DNA from: Persicimonas caeni | GTDB lineage: Bacteria; Myxococcota_A; Bradymonadia; Bradymonadales; Bradymonadaceae | Length of the DNA: 64,000 nt | Direction: 5' to 3' | Assembly: GCF_006517175.1 (NCBI RefSeq) | Contig: NZ_CP041186.1 | Location: 1,949,001 to 2,013,000 of the forward strand | Shown: positions 24,953-33,766 of the stretch, one piece after another | Numbering within the stretch: position 1 is the first letter of the stretch | Layout: each line of letters starts with the position of its first letter | The notes under the pieces: generated by a model | The model's input: the letters and a program-made list of their open reading frames with translations, nothing else | Told to the model about the DNA's origin: nothing | Databases searched by the model: none | Translations under genes and position numbers: made by a program

Positions 24953-26014
24953 ATGACCGACCACTCCGAGCCAGACAAGAAGCCCGAAGAGCGAGACCTG
25001 CCTCCAGCGCCGATGGGCGAAGACGCTCGCGCGCCCTCCGGGGCGCCGGCGTCGGGTTGGGCGGTGCGCGATCGGTTTGCATGGGCCGAAATCCACCGCC
25101 GTCTCCTGGCCGCAGCCGACGAAGAGATTGCCAGCAGCCCACGGTCGCTCTTCTTCAGCGCACTTACCGCCGGCTTTGCCATCGTGCTGACCTTCTTGGG
25201 GCTCGCGGTCGGCAAGACGCATTTTCCCGACAATCCTTTTCTGGCCAGCCTGCTCTACCCCATCGGCTTTGTCTACATCATCGTCGGCCGCTACCAACTC
25301 TACACCGAGAACACGCTGCCTCCAGTCAAGCTGGTGATGACCCGTCTGGCCAGCATTCCGCTGCTGTTGCGGCTGTGGGGGATTGTCTTGGCGGGCAACC
25401 TCGCCGGCGCTGCGCTGGGATCGCTCGTTTTGGCCCACACAAAGGTTCTGCCTGCCGGTGCGGCCAGCACCACCAAACACTTTGTCGCCGAGGCCGTCGC
25501 CTTGGGGTGGTGGGACGTCTTTTTCAAAGCCATCTTCGCTGGCTGGCTCGTCGCCGGTGTGGTCTGGCTGGGGACGGCGGCGCGCGATACCATCTCGCGG
25601 CTTTTCATCGTCTACCTGGTCTTCTACACCATCTCGGTCACCGGCCTCTTCCACATCATCTCGGTGAGTTCGGAGGCCTTCTTCGTCCTCTTTTCGCAGG
25701 GTGGCGCAGGCTTACTTGCGGTATTGGGCGACTTCCTGTTGCCCGTGCTGCTCGGAAATACTGTCGGCGGCGTGGCAGTCTTTGCGTTCATGGCCGACGC
25801 CCAAGCCGAGGAGCAACGCTTTCCGGAGATGCGTGAGCTGAGCCTCTTCGAGCTCTTCTTTAGCTGGAAAGGCGGGCGACCGTTGAGCCATCCACGCCCG
25901 CGCCCGCCTTGGCCTAGCGAAGAAGACTGGCCTAGCGAAGAAGACTGGCCTAGCGAAGAAGATACGCCTCCCCGGACCCGATCGCCATCCGGTTTGGGCG
26001 GCGAATTGCGCTGA
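24953..26014 (+). CDS. Formate/nitrite transporter (FNT) family channel
   Basis: The 353-aa inner-membrane protein has a soluble 60-residue N-terminus and about six to seven hydrophobic helices with FNT-type segments: LAVGKTHFPDNPF, GRYQLYTENTL, AGNLAGAALG and GNTVGGVAVFAF. FNT proteins are pentameric channels for formate, nitrite, hydrosulfide or lactate; this one is closest in look to the YfdC-like branch, whose substrate is unclear. The C-terminus carries three exact repeats of WPSEED encoded by 18-bp units (25910-25963), a likely flexible tail. The start at 24953 is preceded by GGAG. It lies 81 bp after the preceding lipoprotein gene and might share its transcript. Confidence 0.85.
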   Translation: MTDHSEPDKKPEERDLPPAPMGEDARAPSGAPASGWAVRDRFAWAEIHRRLLAAADEEIASSPRSLFFSALTAGFAIVLTFLGLAVGKTHFPDNPFLASLLYPIGFVYIIVGRYQLYTENTLPPVKLVMTRLASIPLLLRLWGIVLAGNLAGAALGSLVLAHTKVLPAGAASTTKHFVAEAVALGWWDVFFKAIFAGWLVAGVVWLGTAARDTISRLFIVYLVFYTISVTGLFHIISVSSEAFFVLFSQGGAGLLAVLGDFLLPVLLGNTVGGVAVFAFMADAQAEEQRFPEMRELSLFELFFSWKGGRPLSHPRPRPPWPSEEDWPSEEDWPSEEDTPPRTRSPSGLGGELR

Positions 26015-26248
26015 TTGACTCCCCTGCGCCGTCACGGGCTTGTCACATCAACCGAAAACCGGCACAATCGTGCTACGTATTCTACAGATTGGATCAACTG
26101 AGGGCACCCCACCCGAAACGCGTGTGGACGGGAGTAGTCAGAGGGTTGTGGTACGGCGCAGCCTGTTTGCGTCGGGGCTCGGAGTCGTTGGTATCTCACG
26201 TGCGTGGCGATCCGGTCTCAACGATGCCTGGGGTCTTGGAGTGTTGCG

Positions 26249-26977
26249 ATGCCACGACCAAATGTCGACACACCGGTGGAGACTACTGTGAGCGTCTTGC
26301 GCGCTGCGGCAGACTGGGCCCGGGAGTATGCCCAACAACTCGAGCGAGTCTTCGGCGACGACTACGACGGGGCGACCATGGCCCGCGCGCTCGCCGAGCA
26401 ACTCGAATCAGCCGAGCAGACTTACAAGCGAGCCCGCCGCGAAGACACCACCCTGGACGATCCCGTCCAAACAGTACTCGCCGACATACGAGAGTTCATC
26501 GGCGAGGTGCTCGAGCAGATTCGAGAGGCGTTCGAAGATGCCGACAACCGCGACGCGATGGTGAACGATTTTGCCCCCCAACCGCCTGACTCGGTGCGCT
26601 CGTTCGAGCACGCCAAGCGCGCCCTCGCCCAACTCGCCGCAGCCGTCGAGCACTACGAGGAGCGGATGCGACAGGCTCGAATCGACGTCGGCGAGTTGCA
26701 GCACAAGCTCGTGCTGACCTTCGGCGCGCTCGAAGAGGCGGCCGAAAAACCCGCCACCGAAAACGAGCAAACGCGCGCTGCTCGACGAGAGCGTGACCAA
26801 CTTCGCCAAGAGGCGGTCGACTTCGTGCGCAACCTGCAACTCGCCGCCGAGGCGGTCCAGCTCTCCCAACGCGACCCGCTCGAGGACCTGCACGCACTCT
26901 TCGCCAAGCACGGCCCTCCCGCCCCTGCGCTACTCGGCCGCACGGCCTCCTTGCGTCGGTTTTCTCACGAGCGATAG
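26249..26977 (+). CDS. Hypothetical coiled-coil protein
   Basis: The 242-aa soluble protein is almost entirely helical and rich in Glu, Ala, Arg and Gln, with heptad-like stretches (residues 60-95 and 115-215). No motif points to a function. The ATG at 26249 is 8 bases after GGAG; an earlier in-frame start at 26204 is less likely. No signal peptide. It is similar in length and style, but not in sequence as far as I can align by eye, to the helical proteins at 39245-40069 and 56225-56974. Confidence 0.7.
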   Translation: MPRPNVDTPVETTVSVLRAAADWAREYAQQLERVFGDDYDGATMARALAEQLESAEQTYKRARREDTTLDDPVQTVLADIREFIGEVLEQIREAFEDADNRDAMVNDFAPQPPDSVRSFEHAKRALAQLAAAVEHYEERMRQARIDVGELQHKLVLTFGALEEAAEKPATENEQTRAARRERDQLRQEAVDFVRNLQLAAEAVQLSQRDPLEDLHALFAKHGPPAPALLGRTASLRRFSHER

Positions 26978-27226
26978 GCCACCGACAGGCGCGCCGCTCG
27001 CCTCAGCGAAGCGGCGCGCTGTGGAGCCCCCCAAAGCGTCGCTTGTCTGTGTTGTCCTGCGTCTTTCTCCCCCCAAAAAGTTGACCGCCCCCCCTCGGCT
27101 TGGGTATAGCGTTTCGCAACCAAATCCGAACGTTCTCCCGGCCTCCCCAACAGGCCGCTGATACGCAGAAAAAGCGGGGACGCGCCCACTCTAGCTGTAA
27201 CCGACGTGGCGAAACGCCTACCTTCT

Positions 27227-29788
27227 ATGGCCCGATTCACCGAGTATTTTATCCCCGACGAACTTGCCGACGAAAACGGCATCGAACGCAGACGCGCGCA
27301 GATCGGCGTCAAGACCGCCTACACCGTAGTGTTCTGGGCGTTTTTGGCCGCAGTCATCTCCGGATCGGGTGGATCGATCCACGCGGCGATTGGGCTGGTG
27401 CTGTGCGGCACGACCGTAGCCACCGCGCCGTTCGTGTTGCGCTCGACAGGCCGGATGGACATCGCCGGTCATCTCATCGTCACCCCGATTTACATTTTGC
27501 TCTTCTGGCTGATCCACCAAAACGGTGGGCTCTTGGCGCCGGCGATCGTCTGGCCGGCTATGATTCCACTGCTGGCGACCCTCTTTCAGGGCCGACGCAC
27601 CGGCAAAGTGTGGCTCTGGGTCATCATCGCGAGTTGGGTGGCCGTGTTGATCGGTGCCCTGACCGGCTACGACTATCCCACCCAGCTTCCGCCGAAGGTC
27701 GCCACCGTCCAACGAGGCATCAGCCTGGTCGGCTTGGCGGTGACCGCGTTCGTGGTACTTCGACTCAAAGACGACCTGCAGACCTGGCTCACCGAGGAGT
27801 TGCGCCACAAGGAGGCCGAGACGCGCGCGGTGCTCGAGACGGCCCCTGACGGCATCGTCACCGTCGACCTCGACGGCACGGTCCTCACCGCCAACGAGGC
27901 GGCCGCGCGTATCTTCGAGCGCGACCCCGAGGCCATGCTCGGCCAAGACATCCGCCAGTTGGTCTCCTCGCTCGACTCCGAGGCGCTCGCCCATGCGCAC
28001 GCCTCCGAAGTCTTCGGCGAATCCACCGAGCACACCGGCCGGCGCGGCGACGAGGCGTTCCCCGCCGAAATCGCCTTCGGCAGCCTCGAAGACCGCACCA
28101 TCTTGGTGCTTCGCGACATCACCGAGCGCAAACGCGCCGAGCAAGAGATCCGCGACGCGCGCGACGCAGCGATCGAGGCCAATCAGGCCAAGAGCGCCTT
28201 CTTGGCGAATATGAGCCACGAGCTTCGCACCCCGCTCAACGCCGTCATCGGCTACTCGGAGATGATCAAAGAAGAGATCGAGTTCATGCGCGAAGACGGC
28301 GCCGAGGGCGCCGAGGCTGCTGCCAACTTCTTGCCCGACCTGACGCGCATCCGCTCGGCCGGCACCCACCTTTTGGCGCTGATCAACGATATCCTCGACC
28401 TGTCGAAGATCGAGGCGGGCAAGATGACCATCCACGTCGAGATGTTCGAGATCGCCGAGTTGGTCGAAGATATCCGAAGCACCATCGTGCCGCTGGCCGA
28501 CAAGAACAACAACACGTTGACCGTCGAGGTGAGCGACGAACTTCGTTACATGAACTCGGACGCCACCAAGGTGCGCCAGATCTTGTTCAACCTGCTGAGC
28601 AACGCGTGCAAGTTCACCAGCGACGGCACCATCACCATGCGGGTTCGGCCCGACGAGGCCTACGACAAGGTCGTCTGCGAGATCGAGGACACCGGCGTGG
28701 GCATGAGCCAAGAGCAACTCGCCAAGATCTTCGAGGCGTTCACGCAAGCCGACGCCTCGACCACCCGCGAGTTCGGTGGCACCGGCCTCGGATTGACCAT
28801 CACCCGGCACTTCTGCGCGCTGCTCGAAGGGGAAATCGACGTCGAGTCGACCCTGGGCGAAGGCAGCACCTTCACGGTGCGACTCGCGGCGAATTTGGGC
28901 GCCGGCGACCTCGAGCAACCCGACGCTGACGTCCCCCAAACCCTCGAGGAGATATCGCGCCCGGCCGATCCCGACAGCCAAACGGTGCTCGTCATCGACG
29001 ACGATGCGACCATGCGCGACCTGCTTCGCCGCGTGCTCGAGCGCGAGGGGTTCGCCGTGGCCTCCGCCGCCAGCGGCTCTGAAGGCCTCTTGCTGGCCGA
29101 GCAACTCCAGCCCGACGTGATCACACTCGATGTGATGATGCCGTCGATGGACGGCTGGACGCTGCTCTCCAAGCTCAAAGAGCACCCCGAATTGGCCGAT
29201 ATCCCGGTGATCATGGTCACCATGGTCGCCGAGAGCGCCCGCGGCTACGCACTGGGCGCCGATCACTATATGGTCAAGCCGGTCGACCGAAAGCGACTCG
29301 TCGACATCCTGCACTCCTACCGCACCTCGAGCGATCAGGCTGGCCATGCCTTGCTCGTCGAGGACGACGAACCGACCCGCAATTTGCTCCGTCGCACGCT
29401 CGAGGGCGACGGATGGGCGGTCGTCGAAGCCGAAAACGGCCAAGAGGGCCTCGACCGCCTCGCAACCATCGACCCCGATCTGGTGCTGCTCGACCTGATG
29501 ATGCCCCAGATGGACGGCTTCGAATTCCTGCACGAGTTCCGAAGCCGAGACGCGTACTGCAATGTCCCCGTCATCGTGGTGACCGCCAAGGAGCTTACCG
29601 AGGACGAGGAGGAGCGCTTGCGCCGCGGCACCAGCGAAATCCTCTCCAAGGGAGGCTCGCGCGGACTCGGTGACGGACAAGATCAATTGATCACTCAGAT
29701 ACGACGGCACGTGCGTCGAGCCGTCAAAAGTCGACAAAGACCCGCTAACACCCCGGCATCGAAAAGGAATCCCGCGCTCACCGAGTAG
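27227..29788 (+). CDS. Membrane hybrid histidine kinase with PAS and two receiver domains
   Basis: The 853-aa sensor has six hydrophobic helices (about 20-185), then a PAS domain (about 205-300), a HisKA dimerisation domain with phosphoacceptor His331 in MSHELRTPLNAV, and an HATPase_c domain with N, G1 and G2 boxes (LLSNACKF, DTGVGM, GGTGLGL). Two REC domains follow: phosphoacceptor Asp635 in TLDVMMPS and Asp756 in LLDLMMPQ. Both look intact, so a multistep phosphorelay is possible; no Hpt or output domain is encoded nearby. The start could be the ATG at 27227 or a GTG at 27206; neither has a strong ribosome-binding site. The signal sensed is unknown. Confidence 0.9.
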   Translation: MARFTEYFIPDELADENGIERRRAQIGVKTAYTVVFWAFLAAVISGSGGSIHAAIGLVLCGTTVATAPFVLRSTGRMDIAGHLIVTPIYILLFWLIHQNGGLLAPAIVWPAMIPLLATLFQGRRTGKVWLWVIIASWVAVLIGALTGYDYPTQLPPKVATVQRGISLVGLAVTAFVVLRLKDDLQTWLTEELRHKEAETRAVLETAPDGIVTVDLDGTVLTANEAAARIFERDPEAMLGQDIRQLVSSLDSEALAHAHASEVFGESTEHTGRRGDEAFPAEIAFGSLEDRTILVLRDITERKRAEQEIRDARDAAIEANQAKSAFLANMSHELRTPLNAVIGYSEMIKEEIEFMREDGAEGAEAAANFLPDLTRIRSAGTHLLALINDILDLSKIEAGKMTIHVEMFEIAELVEDIRSTIVPLADKNNNTLTVEVSDELRYMNSDATKVRQILFNLLSNACKFTSDGTITMRVRPDEAYDKVVCEIEDTGVGMSQEQLAKIFEAFTQADASTTREFGGTGLGLTITRHFCALLEGEIDVESTLGEGSTFTVRLAANLGAGDLEQPDADVPQTLEEISRPADPDSQTVLVIDDDATMRDLLRRVLEREGFAVASAASGSEGLLLAEQLQPDVITLDVMMPSMDGWTLLSKLKEHPELADIPVIMVTMVAESARGYALGADHYMVKPVDRKRLVDILHSYRTSSDQAGHALLVEDDEPTRNLLRRTLEGDGWAVVEAENGQEGLDRLATIDPDLVLLDLMMPQMDGFEFLHEFRSRDAYCNVPVIVVTAKELTEDEEERLRRGTSEILSKGGSRGLGDGQDQLITQIRRHVRRAVKSRQRPANTPASKRNPALTE

Positions 29789-29906
29789 CGTCGCCCAAAA
29801 TAGGCTGAGAACCTGATTGCATGCGGCTGACAGGTGATTTAAAGTCAGCTCGAAAACGCAATCCTGCGATTAAAAACTTGGCCGAATTTGACTGGGAGAT
29901 TTGTCG

Positions 29907-31664
29907 ATGAAGTACGTCGAATCTGTTCGTACTCCTTCTTGGCTTTCACTCGCGTTGACGGGACTGTTGTGCCTGAGCGCCTGTGGTGACGAGAGCGCCC
30001 CTCAACCAGACGACACGACCACGGAGACCGCTCAATCCGCGCTGGCGAACGCCTCGACTACCGCCGATCATTCGTATCTGCGCCGAACGCTGGCCGACGG
30101 CGCCGAGTTCCACGCCACCAACGGCATGGAGATGGGTCCCGACGGCAACCTGTATGTCGCCAGCGTGCTCGGCCGCGAGATCGGCGTGGTCAACCCGCGA
30201 AGTGGCAAGATCCTCGACCGCATCGGCATCGAGCGCGGCGTCGACTCGCCCGACGACCTCGAATTCGGTCCTGACGGCTCGCTGTACTGGACCTCGTTCT
30301 TGACCGGCGAGGTCGGACGCCTCAAGCCCGACGGCACCAAAGTGACCGTCGCCCAGCTCGGCCCGGGCGTTAACGCCATCGCCATGTCGCCCGACGGGCG
30401 CCTCTTCGTCACCCGCGTCTTCCTGGGCGACGAACTCTACGAGCTCGACCCCGATGGAAACGCCCCGCCCCAGCTGGTCACCTCCGGCATGGGTGGCTTG
30501 AACTCGATGGAGTTCGGCCCCGACGGCCACCTGTACGGCCCGCTGTGGTTCGCCGGCTCAGTTGCACGCATTGACGTCGACAATGGCACCGTCACCCCGA
30601 TCTTCGGTGGCCTGCAAGTCCCCGCGGCGGTCAAATTCAACTCCCAAGGTCTCCTGCACGTCGTCGATCAGGCTGCCGGCGAAGTCGTCACCTACGACCT
30701 GAACACCGGTACCACACAGGTCGTCGCCCAGGTCGACGAAGCAGGCGCCGACAACCTGGCAATCGACGCCCGCGGCGACATCTACCTGACCAACGCCCAC
30801 GACGGCTGGGTGCGCAAGGTGCTGCCCAACGGCAAGACCCGCAGCCTGACCGACGAAGGTATGGTCGCCCCCGGCGGCGTCGCCGTGCTCCCCTACGACG
30901 GCGGCACCTCGGTCTTCACCTCCGACGCCCTGTCGGTCAAAGCCTACGACGTCCAGACCGGCCAAATGACCCTCGAGGCGCACTCGGTCATCGGCGTATC
31001 GCCGCTCGCCACGCCCATCTCGGCGACCGCCGACAACGGCCGGCTGCTGACGACCTCCTGGTTCGCCAACGTCGTCCAGACGTGGGACCCGGCGCTGCAC
31101 ACCGTCGTCGAGAGTCACCAAGACTTCGCCGTGCCGCTCAACGCCGTGCGCTATAACGGTGACCTCGTGGTCGCCGAACTCGCCACCCACCGCGTGGTGC
31201 GCCGCCCGGCTGGCACTAACGCCAAGGTCCCGATGGCCGGCGTGCCCGTGCCCACCGGCCTGGCCACCGACGGTGACTCGCTTTGGGTCGCCGACTGGGC
31301 CACCGGCCGCGTGCTGCGCATCGCCCAGGGCGGCCAGGCACTGGCGACTCCCGAACTGGTCGCCGCCGGCCTCTCCTTCCCCGAGGGGATGACCCTCGAC
31401 AACGACGGCACCCTGCTCGTCGTCGAGACCGGCACCGACAAGCTCACCCGCATCGACCCGGCCACCGGCCAGAAGACCGTCGTCGAAGACGGCCTCGACA
31501 TCGGCATGCAGGGCCCGGCGACCATGCCGCCGACCTACATCTTCAACGACGTCGACGTCGACGATTGCGGCAACATCTACGTGAGCGTCGACACCGACAA
31601 CACCATCGAGAAGCTCGCGCCTCTCGGCGCCGGCGCTCCGGGCTGCACCAACGGCTCGAAGTAA
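29907..31664 (+). CDS. Beta-propeller lipoprotein (SMP-30/NHL-like)
   Basis: The 585-aa protein starts at 29907 behind GGGAG. A signal ends in LLCLSAC, a lipobox. The mature part has about ten repeats of 40-50 residues of type MxMGPDGNLYVAS, LEFGPDGSLYWTS, LAIDARGDIYLTN and VDVDDCGNIYVS, the hallmark of a six- to ten-bladed propeller of the NHL/SMP-30/Gluconolactonase superfamily. The DxxGNxY motifs often bind calcium or sugar lactones, but no catalytic site is certain. Probably an outer-membrane-anchored binding or lactonase-like protein. The hairpin at 31695-31730 ends the transcript. Confidence 0.8.
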   Translation: MKYVESVRTPSWLSLALTGLLCLSACGDESAPQPDDTTTETAQSALANASTTADHSYLRRTLADGAEFHATNGMEMGPDGNLYVASVLGREIGVVNPRSGKILDRIGIERGVDSPDDLEFGPDGSLYWTSFLTGEVGRLKPDGTKVTVAQLGPGVNAIAMSPDGRLFVTRVFLGDELYELDPDGNAPPQLVTSGMGGLNSMEFGPDGHLYGPLWFAGSVARIDVDNGTVTPIFGGLQVPAAVKFNSQGLLHVVDQAAGEVVTYDLNTGTTQVVAQVDEAGADNLAIDARGDIYLTNAHDGWVRKVLPNGKTRSLTDEGMVAPGGVAVLPYDGGTSVFTSDALSVKAYDVQTGQMTLEAHSVIGVSPLATPISATADNGRLLTTSWFANVVQTWDPALHTVVESHQDFAVPLNAVRYNGDLVVAELATHRVVRRPAGTNAKVPMAGVPVPTGLATDGDSLWVADWATGRVLRIAQGGQALATPELVAAGLSFPEGMTLDNDGTLLVVETGTDKLTRIDPATGQKTVVEDGLDIGMQGPATMPPTYIFNDVDVDDCGNIYVSVDTDNTIEKLAPLGAGAPGCTNGSK

Positions 31665-31694
31665 TCGATTGCACCCAAATCGATTGTACCGAAC

Positions 31695-31730
31695 AAGCCC
31701 GTCCAGGCTGAAATCTGGGCGGGCTTGTTT
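31695..31730 (+). terminator. Intrinsic terminator
   Basis: AAGCCCGTCCAG and CTGGGCGGGCTT form a 12-bp stem (one T-G pair), followed by GTTTG. It lies 31 bp after the beta-propeller gene and before the metal-efflux cluster. Confidence 0.85.
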
Positions 31731-31813
31731 GCGTAGGCGACCTTGTTGCAGGTGGTCGGTTCTGTTAGCGTCGTCCTCGACACAATCGACCGCCTGAAGC
31801 TTTGCCGGCGACT

Positions 31814-32203
31814 ATGGACATCGTGAAAGACAATCTACGACTTCGAGCCTTCTGGCTGCGCCTCTTCGGCGTAGCGTTGATGGTGCTCGCCGTCGGGATG
31901 ACCATGTCCACGAGCACGCCAGCTTCAGCCTCCACGCTCGCATCCTACGACGCCGAGAAGGCCAACTCCGCAGATCCCTGCGAGAGCGAATGCCCCGGCG
32001 AACTCCCCGACGGTGAGTGTCCCGACAACTGCGCCCATTGCGGTTGTTGCAGCGCGGTCGCGTTCTCGCTTTTGCCCACCACCATCGCGGTGAGCGCCGC
32101 TCCCGACCCTGCAGGAGCCGACTCACCGCCCTATCCGTCCGTCGTCCCCAGCGACGTCACGCACGGCATTTTCAAGCCACCGCAGCACAGCTCTGTCTAC
32201 TGA
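31814..32203 (+). CDS. Small exported Cys-rich protein preceding a metal-efflux operon
   Basis: The 129-aa protein has a signal or membrane segment (residues 14-31) and a mature part with a dense Cys cluster (CESECPGELPDGECPDNC and CGCC; eight Cys in about 30 residues) suited to metal binding. It ends in GIFKPPQHSSVY, and short exported proteins with an IFxPP-type tail commonly precede Czc/Cus RND genes. The start is the ATG at 31814 (weak ribosome-binding site; a TTG at 31802 is also in frame). It is likely the first gene of the efflux cluster, perhaps a periplasmic sensor or chaperone of the metal. I know of no name for it. Confidence 0.65.
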   Translation: MDIVKDNLRLRAFWLRLFGVALMVLAVGMTMSTSTPASASTLASYDAEKANSADPCESECPGELPDGECPDNCAHCGCCSAVAFSLLPTTIAVSAAPDPAGADSPPYPSVVPSDVTHGIFKPPQHSSVY

Positions 32204-32397
32204 AAATCTGGCCACTGAAACCTGGCCACTGAAACCTGGTAAGACGCCCTGCACATCCGGCTCGATGAGTTTGATGCGCCACGGAATTCGTCTGCGCGAC
32301 GCAGCGTGAGGCGACTCGACCGTGCGGCGTCTGGACGCCTGGAAGAACAAGCTTCCACGCGATCCCATACCTCTAAAAACACGAAAGTGGACAAGCG

Positions 32398-33756
32398 ATG
32401 TTTGACACGATTCGCCCGGGATCCGGTGCGATCTCGGGTTGTAAGCACGTAGAGACGAGTGCGCGCCCCAAACGACAGTTCTTGAGCATTATTGCCTTCA
32501 CCGCGACCGTATGCGTGGCGGCAAGTACCGCCGATGCCCAGCAACGTGACGAAGAGCCGACGGGCGAACCGGTCACGTTGACCGAGCTATTCGAGTTCGC
32601 CGAAGAGAGCGCTCCCGACATCCAGCAGGCGCGCGAGCGCCTCGGGCTCGGCGACGCGGCCATCGAGGGGGCCGAGAGGTTCCAGCCATTCAACCCCGAA
32701 ATCGAGGGCGAGTTTGGCGTCGGACTCGATGACGTGGGGCTCAGCCGCGCCGAGATCACGCTCACGCAGCGCCTCGAAATCGCCGGTGAGCGCGGGCTTC
32801 GCATCGATGCGGCCCGACAGCAGAAAGAGGCCCTCCAGGCCGAGCTCGCCCGGGCCCGCTGGGACGTCCACCAGCAGGTCCACCGCCTCTATCGCCAGGG
32901 CCTGGTCGACACCGACGAGGTCGAGATCGAGCGCGACGTCCTCGACTTCACCCAGGCCCTCTTCGAAGTCGCCGAGCAGCGCTTCGAGGCCGGCGAAGAG
33001 CCGCGCACCTCGGTGATCGTGGCCCGCGCGGAGGTCGCCCAAGCACGCCAGCGGCTGCTGCAAGCCCAGGTCCGAGCCCTTCGCACGCGCCGCGATCTGG
33101 GCGCAGTCGTCGGGTGGACCAAACAGGCCGCCCCGCAGCCGACCGGTGAGCCCGAGAAGGCCAAGCCTGTCCCTGCCAAAGAGCGACTCGTCGAGAAGGC
33201 TATCGCACAAGATCCGCAGCTCGCCGTGCTCCGCGCACGCCTCGAGCAAGCCCGCGCAGACCTCGCCCTCGAAGAGCGCGAAGTGTGGCCCGCGCCCCTG
33301 ATTGGAGTGGGTTACGAGCGTGAAAACTTGGCGAGCACCGACGTCGAAAACAAGCTGCGCCTCGTCGTCGGAGTGCCCCTGCCGCTGTGGGATCGCAACC
33401 AGGGAGAGATCGCTGCCGCAAAGACGCGCACCGACATTCTTCGCCAGGCGATTGAGGATCGAAAGAAAGTCCTCGGGAACCTCGTTGTGAAGCAGGCCGC
33501 GTCCGTCCAAGCCGCGTACGGGCAGACTCAGATCTATCAGGAAGAAGTGCTCCCCGCGCTCGAGACCCAACTGGACCTGCTCCAGGAGGGCTTCAAGCTC
33601 GGTGAGTTGAGCCTGCTCGACGTGATGAACGCTCGCGACCGTCTGTTGGCCGTGCAACGGCAATATCTGGCCGCGCTCGATGAATACTACGCCGCCGTCA
33701 GCGAACTCGAAGCGCTTTTGGGAACGGCGATTTGGCAAGCAAACGGCGACGAATAG
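32398..33756 (+). CDS. TolC/CusC-family outer-membrane efflux channel
   Basis: The 452-aa protein is the outer-membrane component of the tripartite pump. After an N-terminal signal (hydrophobic residues 28-43, likely cut after ADA) come two long Glu/Arg/Ala-rich coiled regions with the OEP pattern. The family's GVPLPLWDRNQGEIAAAK motif is seen at about residue 325, and near the C-terminus is GELSLLDVMNARDRLLAVQR. The N-terminus is unusually long for a signal. It lies 11 bp upstream of the adaptor gene, in one operon. Confidence 0.87.
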   Translation: MFDTIRPGSGAISGCKHVETSARPKRQFLSIIAFTATVCVAASTADAQQRDEEPTGEPVTLTELFEFAEESAPDIQQARERLGLGDAAIEGAERFQPFNPEIEGEFGVGLDDVGLSRAEITLTQRLEIAGERGLRIDAARQQKEALQAELARARWDVHQQVHRLYRQGLVDTDEVEIERDVLDFTQALFEVAEQRFEAGEEPRTSVIVARAEVAQARQRLLQAQVRALRTRRDLGAVVGWTKQAAPQPTGEPEKAKPVPAKERLVEKAIAQDPQLAVLRARLEQARADLALEEREVWPAPLIGVGYERENLASTDVENKLRLVVGVPLPLWDRNQGEIAAAKTRTDILRQAIEDRKKVLGNLVVKQAASVQAAYGQTQIYQEEVLPALETQLDLLQEGFKLGELSLLDVMNARDRLLAVQRQYLAALDEYYAAVSELEALLGTAIWQANGDE

Positions 33757-33766
33757 GAGAACTCCA

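Noticed and set aside
24092-25654. Long minus-strand frame opposite the lipoprotein and FNT genes
   Set aside because: Complement of better-supported plus-strand genes with signal peptide and membrane helices.
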